From positions 63,777 to 100,517 of the forward strand of contig MU069962.1 of assembly GCA_002284615.2 (NCBI GenBank): 36,741 bases of DNA. Reading direction: 5' to 3'. Positions within the stretch are counted from its first letter, which is position 1, and every line of letters begins with the position of its first letter. Position numbers and translations under genes: made by a program. Under the pieces are notes generated by a model, which worked only from the letters and a program-made list of their open reading frames with translations, ran no database searches and was not told where the DNA came from. Of this stretch, positions 18,800 through 29,112 are shown one piece after another. Source of the DNA: Dunaliella salina. Its lineage: Eukaryota > Chlorophyta > Chlorophyceae > Chlamydomonadales > Dunaliellaceae.

Positions 18800-20412
18800 G
18801 ACCTTCAGCCAGAGTGTTCGGCTGATTGGCCTGTGACTGGTCCTCGCCAGTCATCATAATGTCCATCAGATTTAGATTTACATTTACATTTGGGGACCTT
18901 CAGCCAGATTGTTCGACTGATTGGCCTGTGACTGGTCCTCGCCAGCCAACATAATATCCATAAGCTCAGAAATAAACAAATAAAGCTTGTTGTTGTGTTG
19001 CAAGAAGAAATCATGCACAGCCTGGACACTAACTTGCTGTAAATAAGGTTGTTCCATTGAAAAAACACCTGAGAAGCAGTTGAACAGGTAAGCATACTTT
19101 CTCCTCAAACCACAAACAGCTGCGTGTCTGCATGTCAAAAGGGTATGGACTTCATCCTGAATCTCAGCACTAGAGCAACAATCACACACGAGAGAATCCC
19201 AAGCCGCTGTCTCTACCTTCAACCTGTGTGCCCTAAGTCTGAATCGGCTAATATTCCTTACGACATGTTGAGACAGATCTAAATGCATGTGTCTCGGTAA
19301 GCGGGCTGGGGCACGCACATTGTGGTCAAAAGGCACTGCAAACAAAGTTTGATAGGTTGCCAATTTACGGTAAGTCTCCCGTGAGTTTACTCCCTCAACA
19401 TCTCTCCACACTGCCCGCAACCTGTGCCTGAGGTCAGCAGTGAACTCTTGAGTAGAAATAGGAGTACCCTGCCGCACAGCTTCAACAAAGGAATCACAGC
19501 GCCGCAATCCTTGAAAGGCATCTAAAACTTGAGCAATCCAGCAAGAAGGCTCACGAGAATGAATGTTCAGATCCGCTTTCAGCACGCTTCTCAGCGTCTC
19601 GCTATTGGACCTGAGCATGCTATTATACATTTTAATAACAGATCTGAACCAATAAAACTGGAGCGGCTCGTGACCACACTCCCGCAAAACAGCCCAGTTT
19701 GAAGTGGTACGTTTAACACCCAGCGTGCTTTTTAGATAACTCATGTGCCGCACTTGCAGGTAACTCGCAAACTCCTTGCCCTCTTTAATGTATTCAGTTC
19801 CCCACACCTGCCCTGCATACAGTCCAGCCGGAACCACGTACGTCTTCCCAAGCCACAGAGACATATGGCCTACTTGCCAGAGAGTGCTCACGAACAAATT
19901 GACGGACCCGAAAAGCAGACGCCATGAACGGACCAGTAGCATGCTCAGAGGATTTAGTCATGCTCATGCGCTTGTGAAACATCATGCCGAGGTACTTGAA
20001 AGACTCCTTGTGTGCCAGTGGCACCCCCCCAACATGAAACACTGGCAGATCTGACCCTGAGGAATTGAAGTGGACTACCTCAGACTTAGCTGTGTTGATA
20101 ATAATTAAGTGCTTCCGCTGAGCGGTTCAGCATGGCCTGCAAAGCATGGGGATCATTGGCCATCAGAGTCAAGTCATCAGCATACAGCATGTGCGTCACA
20201 TGGAACTCAGCTGTACCCGTGACAGCACCTTGCACCCTTTCCGCAATTTCATCAATGTCATTCACATACAGAGAAAAAAGCAGAGGGGACAAAGGGCACC
20301 CCTGCTTTACACCTGTGTTAGGGTTCACCCGAGCAGCCTTCTGTCCATCCCTCAAAATATGCTCATCAGCATCGTACATGTTTTTAATGATGGACAAGAG
20401 AGGAGTGGGCAT
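18800..20412 (-). mobile_element. LINE copy A: reverse transcriptase and C-terminal part, degenerate
   Basis: Minus-strand frames at 20086-20412, 19794-20042 and 18884-19942 are successive parts of one retrotransposon ORF broken by at least two frameshifts. The first holds RT motifs GVKQGCPLSPLLFSLYVNDI and MLYADDL. The last has the thumb/C-terminal region and a zinc knuckle of the form C-X2-C-X9-H-X4-C (CDCC...H.LLTC) followed by RRKYAYLF. It starts mid-RT, so it lacks the endonuclease and is 5'-truncated, and its 5' edge abuts LINE copy B directly. The 3' end (core CTGGCTGAAGGTCCCC) is tandemly duplicated at 18805-18865 and 18899-18960. Confidence 0.85.
18884..19942 (-). pseudogene. LINE A C-terminal ORF fragment (352 codons)
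   Basis: Longest open frame of LINE copy A. It covers the region after the RT catalytic core (KTYVVPAGLYAGQVWGTEY, NWAVLRECGHEPLQFYWFRS, PRHMHLDLSQHVVRNISRFR) and the CCHC-like knuckle near residue 250, ending at TAA just before the 3' UTR. The same domains recur in the copies at 20569-20919, 21214-22057, 23400-23640 and 29117-29800. The catalytic YADD lies in a different frame upstream, so this is not a functional polymerase. Confidence 0.8.
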
Positions 20413-21213
20413 GCAGTCATCGTAATGTCCATCAGCTTAGAAATAAATAAATAGAGCTGTCCATCATCATAATGTCCATCAGCAGTCATCATAATGTCCA
20501 TCAGCTTAGAAATAAATGAATAGAGCTTGTTGCTGTGTTGCAAGAGGAAATCATGTACGGCCTGGACACTAGCTTGTTGTAAATAAGGTTGCTCCAGCAA
20601 AGAAATAGCAGAGAAGCAGTTGAACAAGGAAGCACACTTTCTCCTTGAAGTACAACATCTGTGTCTCTGCACACCAAGGTTTAGGTTTACGAACCTTGTC
20701 TCTGCACACCAAAAGGGCATAAGCTTCATCCTGAATCTCATCACAAGAGCAGCAAACACACGAGAGAGAGTTCCAAGTATCCCGAGTTGCTGTCTCCACC
20801 TTCAGTTTGTGAGCCCTAAGGCGGAAACGGCTGACATTCCTGACAACATGTTGAGACAGATCCAAATGCATGTGTCTTGGTACGCGGGCAGGGGCACGCA
20901 CATTCTGATTAAAAGGCACTGCAAAAAGAGATTGAGAAGTTTCTAGTTTGCTATAAGTTTCTCACGGGTTCATCCAACATCTCTATTTATTGCCCGCAAC
21001 CTGTGCCGGAGGTCATCAGTAAACTCTTGAATATAAATTGAAGAACCCTGCCGCACTGCTAGCACAAAGGAATCACAGCGCCACGGAGACCTTGGAAAGC
21101 ATCTAGAACTTGAGCAGTCCAGCAGGAAGGCTCATGTGAGTGGATGTCCGAACCCGCTTTCAGCACTCCTCTCAACATCTCGCTGTTAGGTCTCAGCATG
21201 CTCTTACACATTT
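20413..21213 (-). mobile_element. LINE copy B: C-terminal fragment with repeated 3' end
   Basis: The minus frame at 20569-20919 (RAPARVPRHMHLDLSQHVV..., knuckle CVCC...QDEAYALLVC with His replaced) is collinear with LINE A. At its 3' end the motif GATGGACATTATGATGACTG is repeated three times (about 20417-20505) with TTTATTTATTTCTAAGC spacers. Copy A begins immediately after, in the same orientation. The upstream end stops at about 21213, where an oppositely oriented LINE begins. Confidence 0.75.
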
Positions 21214-22125
21214 ATATAAGCTAGCAGATGGGCCTCATACCATGCTGTGGTTGACTAAGACATATGCTCTCCCTGCTAGCATGTATGCTAGTCAAATTTG
21301 GGGTACAAGGTTTATGAGGCCAGAAGATGAGATGACCTGCCCGTTGCAGACTGTGCACCTGTGTTTACTAAAGCGAATTCTCGGAGCGAAAAAGACTTCA
21401 CCAAATTGGTCTGTGCTGCGTGAATGTGGGTTTGAACCTTTACAATTCTATTGGTTTCGAGCTGCTGTCAGATTTTATAATGCCTCACTTGCCTGCAACA
21501 GCACAACTTTACGCAGGGTGCTTGGAGCGGATATTGACATGAGTAGAAGCTCTAAAAAGTGCTGGACATCAGAATTTATATCTGCTTTTCAGGGATTGGA
21601 TAGGCGCAACTACTTCACACATTGCGTGTATTCAGGCCAACCCATTAGGATAAATGATTTTGTGGTTGATTTACGGAAAAGGCATAGGAGTGTGTGGCCA
21701 ACTGAGGATCATGCTGAACATGGTGCTCATTTAAACAAGTTAGCCAAGTACCATACCTGGGTAGCGCTTCCCTTCCGGCATAATTCTGCTTTTGGTAAAC
21801 CTCTCCATACTCCTAGGTATCTGCATTTAGATTTGGGTAGGCATATGCAGAGGAACATTGCTTGCTTCCGATTGCACGCCCATAAACTCCGAGTTGAAAC
21901 TTCTCATTGGCATGGAGATGCACCTCAATGTGATTTATGTGTTTCAGAACAATGGCAGGATGAAAAGCACGTCATCTTTCTTTGCCCTTGCAACTCCCTG
22001 TGTTGTCTTAGAAGAAAGTATGCACATATTTTTAGTGCTTTCCTGCTCACAGAGTAGTGTCAAATGATACAGGATCTTTTTTTTTGTCTGATGCTTGCTC
22101 TTTGGATGTAGCTCGTTTCTTTCAA
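21214..22125 (+). mobile_element. LINE copy F (plus strand): 3' part of ORF, intact to stop
   Basis: The plus-strand frame ending at 22057 contains LYKLADGPHTMLWLTKTYAL, NWSVLRECGFEPLQFYWFRA, TPRYLHLDLGRHMQRNIACF and a complete knuckle CDLC-(9)-H-VIFL-C, then LRRKYAHIF. It is a related but distinct LINE subfamily from copies A and B and about 280 codons are uninterrupted, so it is comparatively young. It begins without an RT domain, so it is 5'-truncated, and abuts copy B head to head at about 21213/21214. Confidence 0.8.
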
Positions 22126-22128
22126 TAC

Positions 22129-22188
22129 CAAGATACAAGGTTACAAGGTAAGTTTTAGCCTTCAGCCATGAAGTCTGGTTGCTCAGCT
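22129..22188 (-). mobile_element. LINE 3'-tail fragment
   Basis: On the minus strand it reads GCTGAGCAACCAGACTTCAT, then GGCTGAAGGCT and a TTACCTTGTAACCTTGTATC end. It is the same tail as 23345-23399, 26493-26553, 29953-30018 and 32566-32634, and resembles the LINE A 3' end. It is interpreted as a severely 5'-truncated insertion. Confidence 0.6.
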
Positions 22189-22189
22189 T

Positions 22190-23340
22190 TCCCTAGAAAA
22201 CCAAGTGAATGCCGTATAACACACAGGCAGGGGAAAAAACACAGGTAGAAAGCAGAGACATGTAAAAAAGAAACATGGCAGTGTCTGCATGTAAGGCAGA
22301 AAAGCAAGCAGCAAAAAGGGAGCATGCAAAATAGAAGTAGCTCGAGTTATTCGATAGAGTGCACAGTCTGTCATTATGCTCAAGTAGCATGCACACGAAA
22401 ACAGGTTTCCACAGTACTCAACCAAGCCCAGAAATTGCCATATGGCATCGAGTTGGCGCGTGTTCTGCCCACAAGGGCAAGCAGTATACAGTTCAGTGCT
22501 CAAACCCACAAAGGAAAAGAGCGCACTCACAAGCGCCCACGGCCAAGGGACCTCAAGTGAATTCTGTCTACATGGACCCCAAGGTATGAGAGCCCGGGTT
22601 CCCTCACACATTGTGCACCATGCAGCACGCGCACACACTATGAACTGCCCTCAGACACGGCCCCTCGTGAGTCCCCTGCCTTACAATGCTAGCTTGACCC
22701 CCGAGCTCCATACCACAAGCCTCATTGTGGCCCTCACTAAGCCCACTCCACACCTCATTCATTCATTCATCATGTTCCGGCTTGGCTCATGTGAGCTTGC
22801 TCGTGTGCATGCTCTTGGTGTTCACACTCCCTTTGCCTCTTTCTTTCCTTCTCGCGCCTGGGCTTGAGTTGACGGAATGTAAGTGAGGGCGCGGGGGTAT
22901 CCTCAGGGTACTGTGTCGGCAGTGGACCTTCATGTTTCAGCCATCCAACCAGAACGCAGGCAAAAAGCTGCTGTTCTTTTATGGTAGGGAGGCTCATTGG
23001 GTGCTGTGACAAACACTGTAGCAAATTGGTTCTGATGTTGGAATCCTGAGCGTTGCGGCCCCTGAAGAAGGCCCAGTCTCCGGATGCAGCAACCTCCTCA
23101 TTTGAACCAATCGAGAACCTGGGCACTCGGCTCCCCAGACCCCCCCCGACCACGGGCTGAGGGCACTCAGCTCCCCCAAGCGCAGGGTACGAGAGGCTTT
23201 GTTTGTGCTTACATGTGTAGTTTCCCAACTATTTCATTTTTCTAAATCTGCCGTATCATACAATTTTAAATTTTTGAAGTTTTTATTAACAAGATACTCA
23301 GACTTATTGCTTCATCTCTGAGCTTATGAATTTCTTTCAC
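22190..23340. other. Stretch without firmly supported gene; one unrecognised open frame
   Basis: A minus-strand frame (22770-23228) contains a stretch that looks more protein-like than its surroundings (around NEEVAASGDWAFFRGRN, MSLPTIKEQQLFACVLVGWL, then a basic KPRREKERKRQ). No family is recognised and no partner exon was found; it could be a decayed transposon gene. The rest (22190-22770, 23229-23340) shows nothing definable. Confidence 0.3.
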
Positions 23341-23344
23341 CACA

Positions 23345-23399
23345 CCGAGCAGCCAGACTTCCTGGCTGAAAGTTATGTTCCCTTGTAAACCTTGTAAAC
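23345..23399 (+). mobile_element. LINE 3'-tail fragment
   Basis: CCGAGCAGCCAGACTTCCTG, then GCTGAAAG and a CCTTGTAAACCTTGTAAACC end. It truncates the 3' side of the minus-strand LINE that starts at 23400. Confidence 0.6.
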
Positions 23400-23655
23400 C
23401 TATTACACATTTTAACAACAGACCTGAACCGAATAAACTGAAGCGGCTCATGACCCCACTCCCTCAGAACAGCCCAATTAGCCGTGCTACGTTTAATATT
23501 CAGCGTGCTCTTCAAAAAACTTATGTGACGCACTTGCAGATCACTTGCAAACTCCTTGCCTGCTTCCATGTACTCAGTACCCCACACTTGGCCTGCATAC
23601 ATTCCAGCGTGAACCACATACGCCTTCCCAAGCCACAGAGAGACGTATGGCCTAT

Positions 23656-24267
23656 TTGCCAGAAAAGAAAAGAAAAAGAAAAAGATAAGAAGAGACTACG
23701 CAGTCCAGTTTGGCCGCGTGCATTAAGGAAAGGTCACCCGTCCTGAAAGGCAGGGCCCCACCATACAGACCAAGAGGAAGGGGTGGCACCGAAGGCTACT
23801 CCAGCAAGTTGGCCACCACCGTGGGACCTACAAACACGACTGTTGGCAAGCCCTGTCCAGCAAGCTCCAGACCCACCCCTAAGCCTTAGAGCAAGCTATC
23901 CAACATCTCAGCATGGGCCCTCCACTTGCAAAGGGGCCAGCCAGGGCGTCAGGAGGTGAGCACTCAGTTATGCAGACCAAGCTGAGACACTCCACCTCTA
24001 GAGACCTTCTCCGCCGTGCCGACCTCCGGGACCCTTCTCCTGCGCCAATGTCCTCCACCTGGCACTAACGCGTCCGCCCAGCCTGCGCCGCGAGCCAACT
24101 CCAAAGGCCTCAGCATGAAGCTGCTGTTACTCCGCTGCCAATGTGTGAGGTCTTTGCCGCTCCCGAGTATGTCCGGGCGTGTGCCACATCAGCCACACGA
24201 TGGCGTTTCCAGGGGACACCGCGTGGAGGTGCCTCACAAGTCCCCCAGACTGCCCATTGCCAGAAAA
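23656..24267 (-). mobile_element. 590-bp SINE-like non-autonomous retroelement with 11-bp TSD
   Basis: TTGCCAGAAAA at 23656-23666 and 24257-24267 flanks 23667-24256 inside the LINE. On the minus strand the element ends CCTTTCCTTAATGCACGC, then GACTGCGTAGTCTCTT and a CTTTTT tail, the terminal signature shared with other SINE-like copies here. No RT or endonuclease is encoded. The long body (about 520 bp before the shared 3' end) is not recognised. Confidence 0.82.
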
Positions 24268-24756
24268 TGCTCACGAATAAATTGACGGACCCAAAAAGCA
24301 GACGCCATGAAGGGGCCAGCAGCATGCTCAGAAGACTTAGTCATGCTCATGCGCTCGTGAAACATCACGCCTAGATACTTAAAAGACTCTTTGTGTGCCA
24401 GTGGCACCCCCGCAACACGAAACACAGGCAGATCTGACCCTGAGGAATTGAAATGGACAACTTCAGACTCAGCAGTAGGGCGATGATTGAAGTCACATTG
24501 AACCCAACCAACTCACACAGGCCACCCCGGACTTCGATTCTTTTTTTGTTCAATTCAGTAAGTTTTACTTCTCAGGATTTGCTCCTAACAGTTGCAGGTC
24601 CTCGTGATGGGCAGACTGAAGGGAGCGGGGTGATCTTCTTGGGTTGCAAGCTGCCTCTTACTTGCATTTGTATGCAGGTCTCAGCTGGCTTGCTTGCTTG
24701 CTTGCAGTAATGCTTCTGGTACAGGAGCAGGAACACACACACGCACATGCATGAAG

Positions 24757-24760
<4 letters not shown>

Positions 24761-24793
<33 letters not shown>

Positions 24794-25713
24794 NNNNNNN
24801 NNNNNNNNNNNNNNNNNNNNNNNNNNNNNNNNNNNNNNNNNNNNNNNNNNNNNNNNNNNNNNNNNNNNNNNNNNNNNNNNNNNNNNNNNNNNNNNNNNNN
24901 NNNNNNNNNNNNNNNNNNNNNNNNNNNNNNNNNNNNNNNNNNNNNNNNNNNNNNNNNNNNNNNNNNNNNNNNNNNNNNNNNNNNNNNNNNNNNNNNNNNN
25001 NNNNNNNNNNNNNNNNNNNNNNNNNNNNNNNNNNNNNNNNNNNNNNNNNNNNNNNNNNNNNNNNNNNNNNNNNNNNNNNNNNNNNNNNNNNNNNNNNNNN
25101 NNNNNNNNNNNNNNNNNNNNNNNNNNNNNNNNNNNNNNNNNNNNNNNNNNNNNNNNNNNNNNNNNNNNNNNNNNNNNNNNNNNNNNNNNNNNNNNNNNNN
25201 NNNNNNNNNNNNNNNNNNNNNNNNNNNNNNNNNNNNNNNNNNNNNNNNNNNNNNNNNNNNNNNNNNNNNNNNNNNNNNNNNNNNNNNNNNNNNNNNNNNN
25301 NNNNNNNNNNNNNNNNNNNNNNNNNNNNNNNNNNNNNNNNNNNNNNNNNNNNNNNNNNNNNNNNNNNNNNNNNNNNNNNNNNNNNNNNNNNNNNNNNNNN
25401 NNNNNNNNNNNNNNNNNNNNNNNNNNNNNNNNNNNNNNNNNNNNNNNNNNNNNNNNNNNNNNNNNNNNNNNNNNNNNNNNNNNNNNNNNNNNNNNNNNNN
25501 NNNNNNNNNNNNNNNNNNNNNNNNNNNNNNNNNNNNNNNNNNNNNNNNNNNNNNNNNNNNNNNNNNNNNNNNNNNNNNNNNNNNNNNNNNNNNNNNNNNN
25601 NNNNNNNNNNNNNNNNNNNNNNNNNNNNNNNNNNNNNNNNNNNNNNNNNNNNNNNNNNNNNNNNNNNNNNNNNNNNNNNNNNNNNNNNNNNNNNNNNNNN
25701 NNNACACACACAC
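24761..25713. other. (CA)n flanking an assembly gap of 910 N
   Basis: CA repeats run into N at 24794 and resume after 25703. The gap lies inside the Mutator-like element, so any transposase gene it carries could be hidden. The gap length may be an estimate. Confidence 0.9.
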
Positions 25714-25763
25714 GCACGTATGCATGAGTCCGGTGTGCTTTTACTGAAAGTTTCAGCACCGAC

Positions 25764-26035
25764 CCTTCAGCTGCAACACCCAACCCTTCAGAATTATAGA
25801 AAAGTGAGTATGCAGATGTTTTTGAAACACCCCATTTACCCCTCAGCCAAAGTTTCAGGCAAATCTGGATTATCTGTGTATGAGCCTTCCAAGAGGACAT
25901 GCATGCATGGGTGCACAATAGGCAACAACCTTGCACTGCAACACCCAACCCTTCAGATTTATAGAGAAATGAGTATGCAGATGTTTTTAAGACACCCCAT
26001 TTACCCAACATACAAAGTTCCAGGCAAATCCAGGA
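25764..26035 (+). repeat. About 100-bp direct repeat, 167-bp period
   Basis: GCAACACCCAACCCTTCAGA and the following ~90 bp (to CAGGCAAATC) occur at about 25774-25870 and about 25938-26035 with minor differences. They lie within the Mutator-like element as subterminal repeats on its right side. Confidence 0.75.
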
Positions 26036-26492
26036 GGGTTGGTCTCGGACCTCAAGAATTTGTCAAAGTGCCCAGGGGTCACTGCCCTAAGGGGAACTGC
26101 TGGCTCGGGGGACCCCCTGACTTTGAGAGACTAATCTTGAATAGTAAAAATTACTGAATCGAACCAAAAAAGAATTAAAGTCTGGGGTGGCCTGTGTGAG
26201 TTGGTTGGGTTCAATGTGACTTCGGTCATCGCCCTTAGCAGTATTGATGATCAGGTGCTTCCTCTGAGCATTCGCATGCAAGCGGTTCAGCATGGCCTGC
26301 GAAGTATTAATATCACCTTTTCCGCAATTTCATCAATGTTGTTAACATATAGAGAGAAAAGTAAAGGGAAGAAAGGGCAGCCCTGCTTCACACCTGTGTC
26401 GGGACTCACCCGAGCAGTCTTCTCTCCATCCTTCAAAACATACTCATCACTGATGCTGGCAGCTTTTATCGGGATTCTTTCTGTCGCATCAG

Positions 26493-26553
26493 AGCCGAGC
26501 AGCCAAACTTTATGGCTGAAGGCTTGGATCTTATTGTAGCCTTGTAACCTTGC
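26493..26553 (+). mobile_element. LINE 3'-tail fragment inside LINE C/D
   Basis: GCCGAGCAGCCAAACTTTAT, then GGCTGAAGGCTTGGATC and a TTGTAGCCTTGTAACCTTG end. It sits in opposite orientation within the RT domain of the host LINE, just after its AFIDFRQ motif. Confidence 0.65.
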
Positions 26554-27719
26554 CTAAAGTCAATGAACGCAGTGTGCAGCCGGCTAGATTGCCAGGCTCT
26601 ATTGTGCTTGCAGCATGCTGTAGGTGCTGAAAATGTAGATGGGCTGGAGGGTGTTCCTTCCAGGGTAGAAGCCAAACTGTGTGTCTGGAATCTTGCTTGA
26701 GGCTATGCACCAGTCCGTGACAAGAGAACGAATCACATTAGAATACAAACGGTACATTGTTCCACTGACAGCCAACATGCGATAGCTGTTAGGTTCAAGG
26801 AGGGGTCCCTTTCTGTACAAAAGGGTCAGCTTGGCCTGCTTCCAACATTCAGGAATGCGAGCCTTGTCATAAACAGTTTGAAAAGCCGGGCAATGTATGA
26901 CACCAGCACATTCACCCGCTCAGTGCCCCGGCCAGTGACCCTTGGGCGCGCCATAGTAACATACTTGGTAAAAGATGCAGCCACACAGCTTAACCCAGGA
27001 GAGGCACGCCCATTTATCTTCCCAATCTGCGCAGCTACCAAACCTAGTATCGCCTGCTCAAAAAGCACAGCAACTGCATCCGGCTCAGGCATCCAATTAT
27101 TTTGTGTACTCTGTCTCGAAAGAGCCTCAACGTTGCGCCCACGACCCAGAAGAACAGCCATACCTCTCACAGTTAGAGTCAAACCCCCAACGAACCAACT
27201 GAGCTCCCTTACCGAAAGTGCTCCGTAAGTACTTATCCCATACAGGTTGAGCCAAAGGTGTGGTTTGAGGACGCTTAGACCTCCTCAGCATTGCATGCAC
27301 ATCAGGGTCTTTACTGTAGAGCCTACCTAGGAACACATCCCTCTGTTTCCGCGTGTACACACGCTTTGACCACCGAACTTGGATGTTGTACTGCCTACAC
27401 ACAAACTCTCGCGCATGCAAAGGCTGACCCGTTCAAAGGGCCTCCATAAACACACGACGCTTCTCTTTACATGCTGCATCAAACCAGGGAGGGCTGTGAG
27501 CGCCCCTCTGGTTGGCACGTAAAGGCCCACACATGCTGACTAGCCCAGCCATGCCCGCGTCCCCAGCAGCTTGTGCGATCATGGAATGCAAGCAAAAACA
27601 GGCCGTCTCACAGGCAGACACCGGATCCTCCTTTGCAATGGCTTGCTCAAACTGAGCTTGCATTTCAGTGTTCCCTACAAGTGCTTCCGCATAAACCTCA
27701 GCGAGCTCAGGCTGCCAGT

Positions 27720-28620
27720 TCATGGACAACCTGAAAACATACCCCCCCCGGGCTTACACACATGCTCAGCTTGCATGTCCCAGTCTGCACCCTCCAGATT
27801 AGCTGTAGGCACTCGAAACGTCATGCTTACAGGGCAGTGGTCACTAGTGACCACTGCCCTGTAAGCATCAGTACTGATGGCGCGATCCTCAATGATGTGC
27901 ACACAGTCAGCCATCCCAAACATCTTGTCAGACATCATAACATGGTCAGGTCTGCTCCCTTCCATTCCAGCATCATGCCCCAAACAAGTACACTGCCCAT
28001 CATCCCTACGCACCCTGCCCGTGCCCAACACCAACTCACAAGTGCTTGCAAGTTCCACCAACAGTTTGCCAGCAGCATTCACACTAGGGAACTTACATCT
28101 ACGGGCTTGGTGCAGGGCAGGGTGCGCCATCAGAAGACCACCATGAATGTGCGTGACCCCTCTCAGCCTGCCAATCTTGGCGTTCAGATTGCCACACAGC
28201 AGCACATGAGGGGAGACCTGTGTGACACGCGCAACCTCATCAAGTAGAGAAGAGAATGAGTCAATCACTGCTCGCACAGGAAAATGCTGACTAATAGGGT
28301 TGGTGCACGCCGCCCCTAGTATGACATCCTCCTGAAACCCAAACAGCCGTTTACCACAGCGCACCCAAATGCATTGCAAGCGCTGTGAGTCTAGATGCAC
28401 ATGCAAAAAATCAGCACACTGAAAGTGCTGCAAGCACAGTCACCCCAAAGCCTGGTTTCCCAACACCTCCTTGTGCAATGTGCGTGGCATGTACGAGCCG
28501 ATGCGTGTCGTGCAAACCAGACATGAGCCTGTCTAGAGCGTTTGTCCAAGTCTCTGTGAGAACAACAATAGCATGATTTCTAATGAGCTCCTGTAGTGCC
28601 AAGGTTTTGCTATAGATCTT
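27720..28620 (-). pseudogene. LINE apurinic-type endonuclease domain, degenerate
   Basis: The minus-strand frame at 27720-28433, continued upstream in another frame to about 28600, has the endonuclease/exonuclease/phosphatase motifs in order. These are NHAIVVLTETW (catalytic Glu), LLCGNLNAKIG (normally GDFNA; the Asp is replaced by Asn), SRPDHVMMS and SDHCPVSM (C-terminal SDHxPV). This assigns the LINE to the APE-type non-LTR group. The frame break between the first and later motifs and the Asp loss point to inactivity. Confidence 0.78.
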
Positions 28621-28870
28621 CTTTAGCAGAGAGAGAACAGAGAGACACAACAGAACAGAGAGATAGAACAGAGAGGACAGAGAGAACAACAGAACAGAGA
28701 GAAGCACAACAGAATAGAGAGAGAACAGAGAAAACAACGATGGCATGATTTCCAATGAGATCCTGTAGTGCCAAGTTTTTGCAATTGATCTGATGATTGT
28801 GTGATCTCCAGGCAAAAGCTATCATGCAGTGCTGACCACATGCAAAAGCTCTCATGCAGTGCTGACCACA
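28560..28870 (-). repeat. Minisatellite of AGAGAACAG type within duplicated LINE endonuclease start
   Basis: A block at about 28560-28620 (minus: LALQELIRNHAIVV) is repeated at about 28733-28793 (LALQDLIGNHAIVV). Between them lies an AGAGAACAG/ACAACAGA-rich minisatellite (28625-28735). A 30-bp unit (GCAAAAGCTATCATGCAGTG and on) is duplicated at about 28811-28870. Confidence 0.65.
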
Positions 28871-29112
28871 TGGTTGTTTGATTGCTCAGCCTGCTGGCCA
28901 GCCACACAAAAGACGTCCATGATCTCAGAAAGAAAGAAACACAATTAATTCGAGTTTTAATGAAAAAATGACGAACGTCTTCATTGCCAACCTCGGAATG
29001 ATAGAAACAAGTCGAACCAAGGGAAATTCTTGTCTGAGAAGAAAGCTCAAAGAAGAGATATGCGTACCTGTCTCAAAGAGCGCAAATACTCGCACAGTTA
29101 CTAAGCGGTCCA

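Larger units (their letters stand above)
24469..26243. mobile_element. Mutator-like TIR element with 9-bp TSD, inserted in LINE C/D
   Basis: TCAGCAGTA (24469-24477) and TTAGCAGTA (26235-26243) flank 24478-26234; they agree at 8 of 9 bases and the uninterrupted LINE A has TTAGCTGTG at the same point. The termini are GGGCGATGA and its inverse, with TIRs of about 100 bp (24478-24583 and 26130-26234) at roughly 85 percent identity. Long TIRs plus a 9-bp duplication are characteristic of MULEs. The interior has CA repeats, a 910-N gap and a roughly 100-bp direct repeat (about 25764-25870 and 25931-26035). No transposase is visible outside the gap. Confidence 0.82.
23400..28900 (-). mobile_element. 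LINE copy C/D: endonuclease-RT retrotransposon interrupted by two nested elements
   Basis: Pieces on the minus strand follow LINE order from high to low coordinates: endonuclease (28590-27720), linker (27730-26826), RT (26820-26300), then after a Mutator-like insertion the post-RT region (24470-24260), and after a SINE-like insertion the next block (23655-23400). Across each insertion the sequence rejoins as in intact LINE A. RT motifs YRMLAVSGTMYRLYSNVIRS, QFGFYPGRNT, AFIDFRQ and GVKQGCPFFPLLFSLYVNN are visible. Relative to copy A, about 100 bp holding YADD is deleted at about 26315, and a foreign LINE tail (26493-26553) interrupts the AFIDF region. The element is dead. The 5' end is not sharply defined; duplicated sequence extends to about 28900. 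Confidence 0.82.

Noticed and set aside
24572..26157. Long frames across the 910-N gap
   Set aside because: They consist mainly of unknown bases and CA/TG repeat; no real protein is supported.
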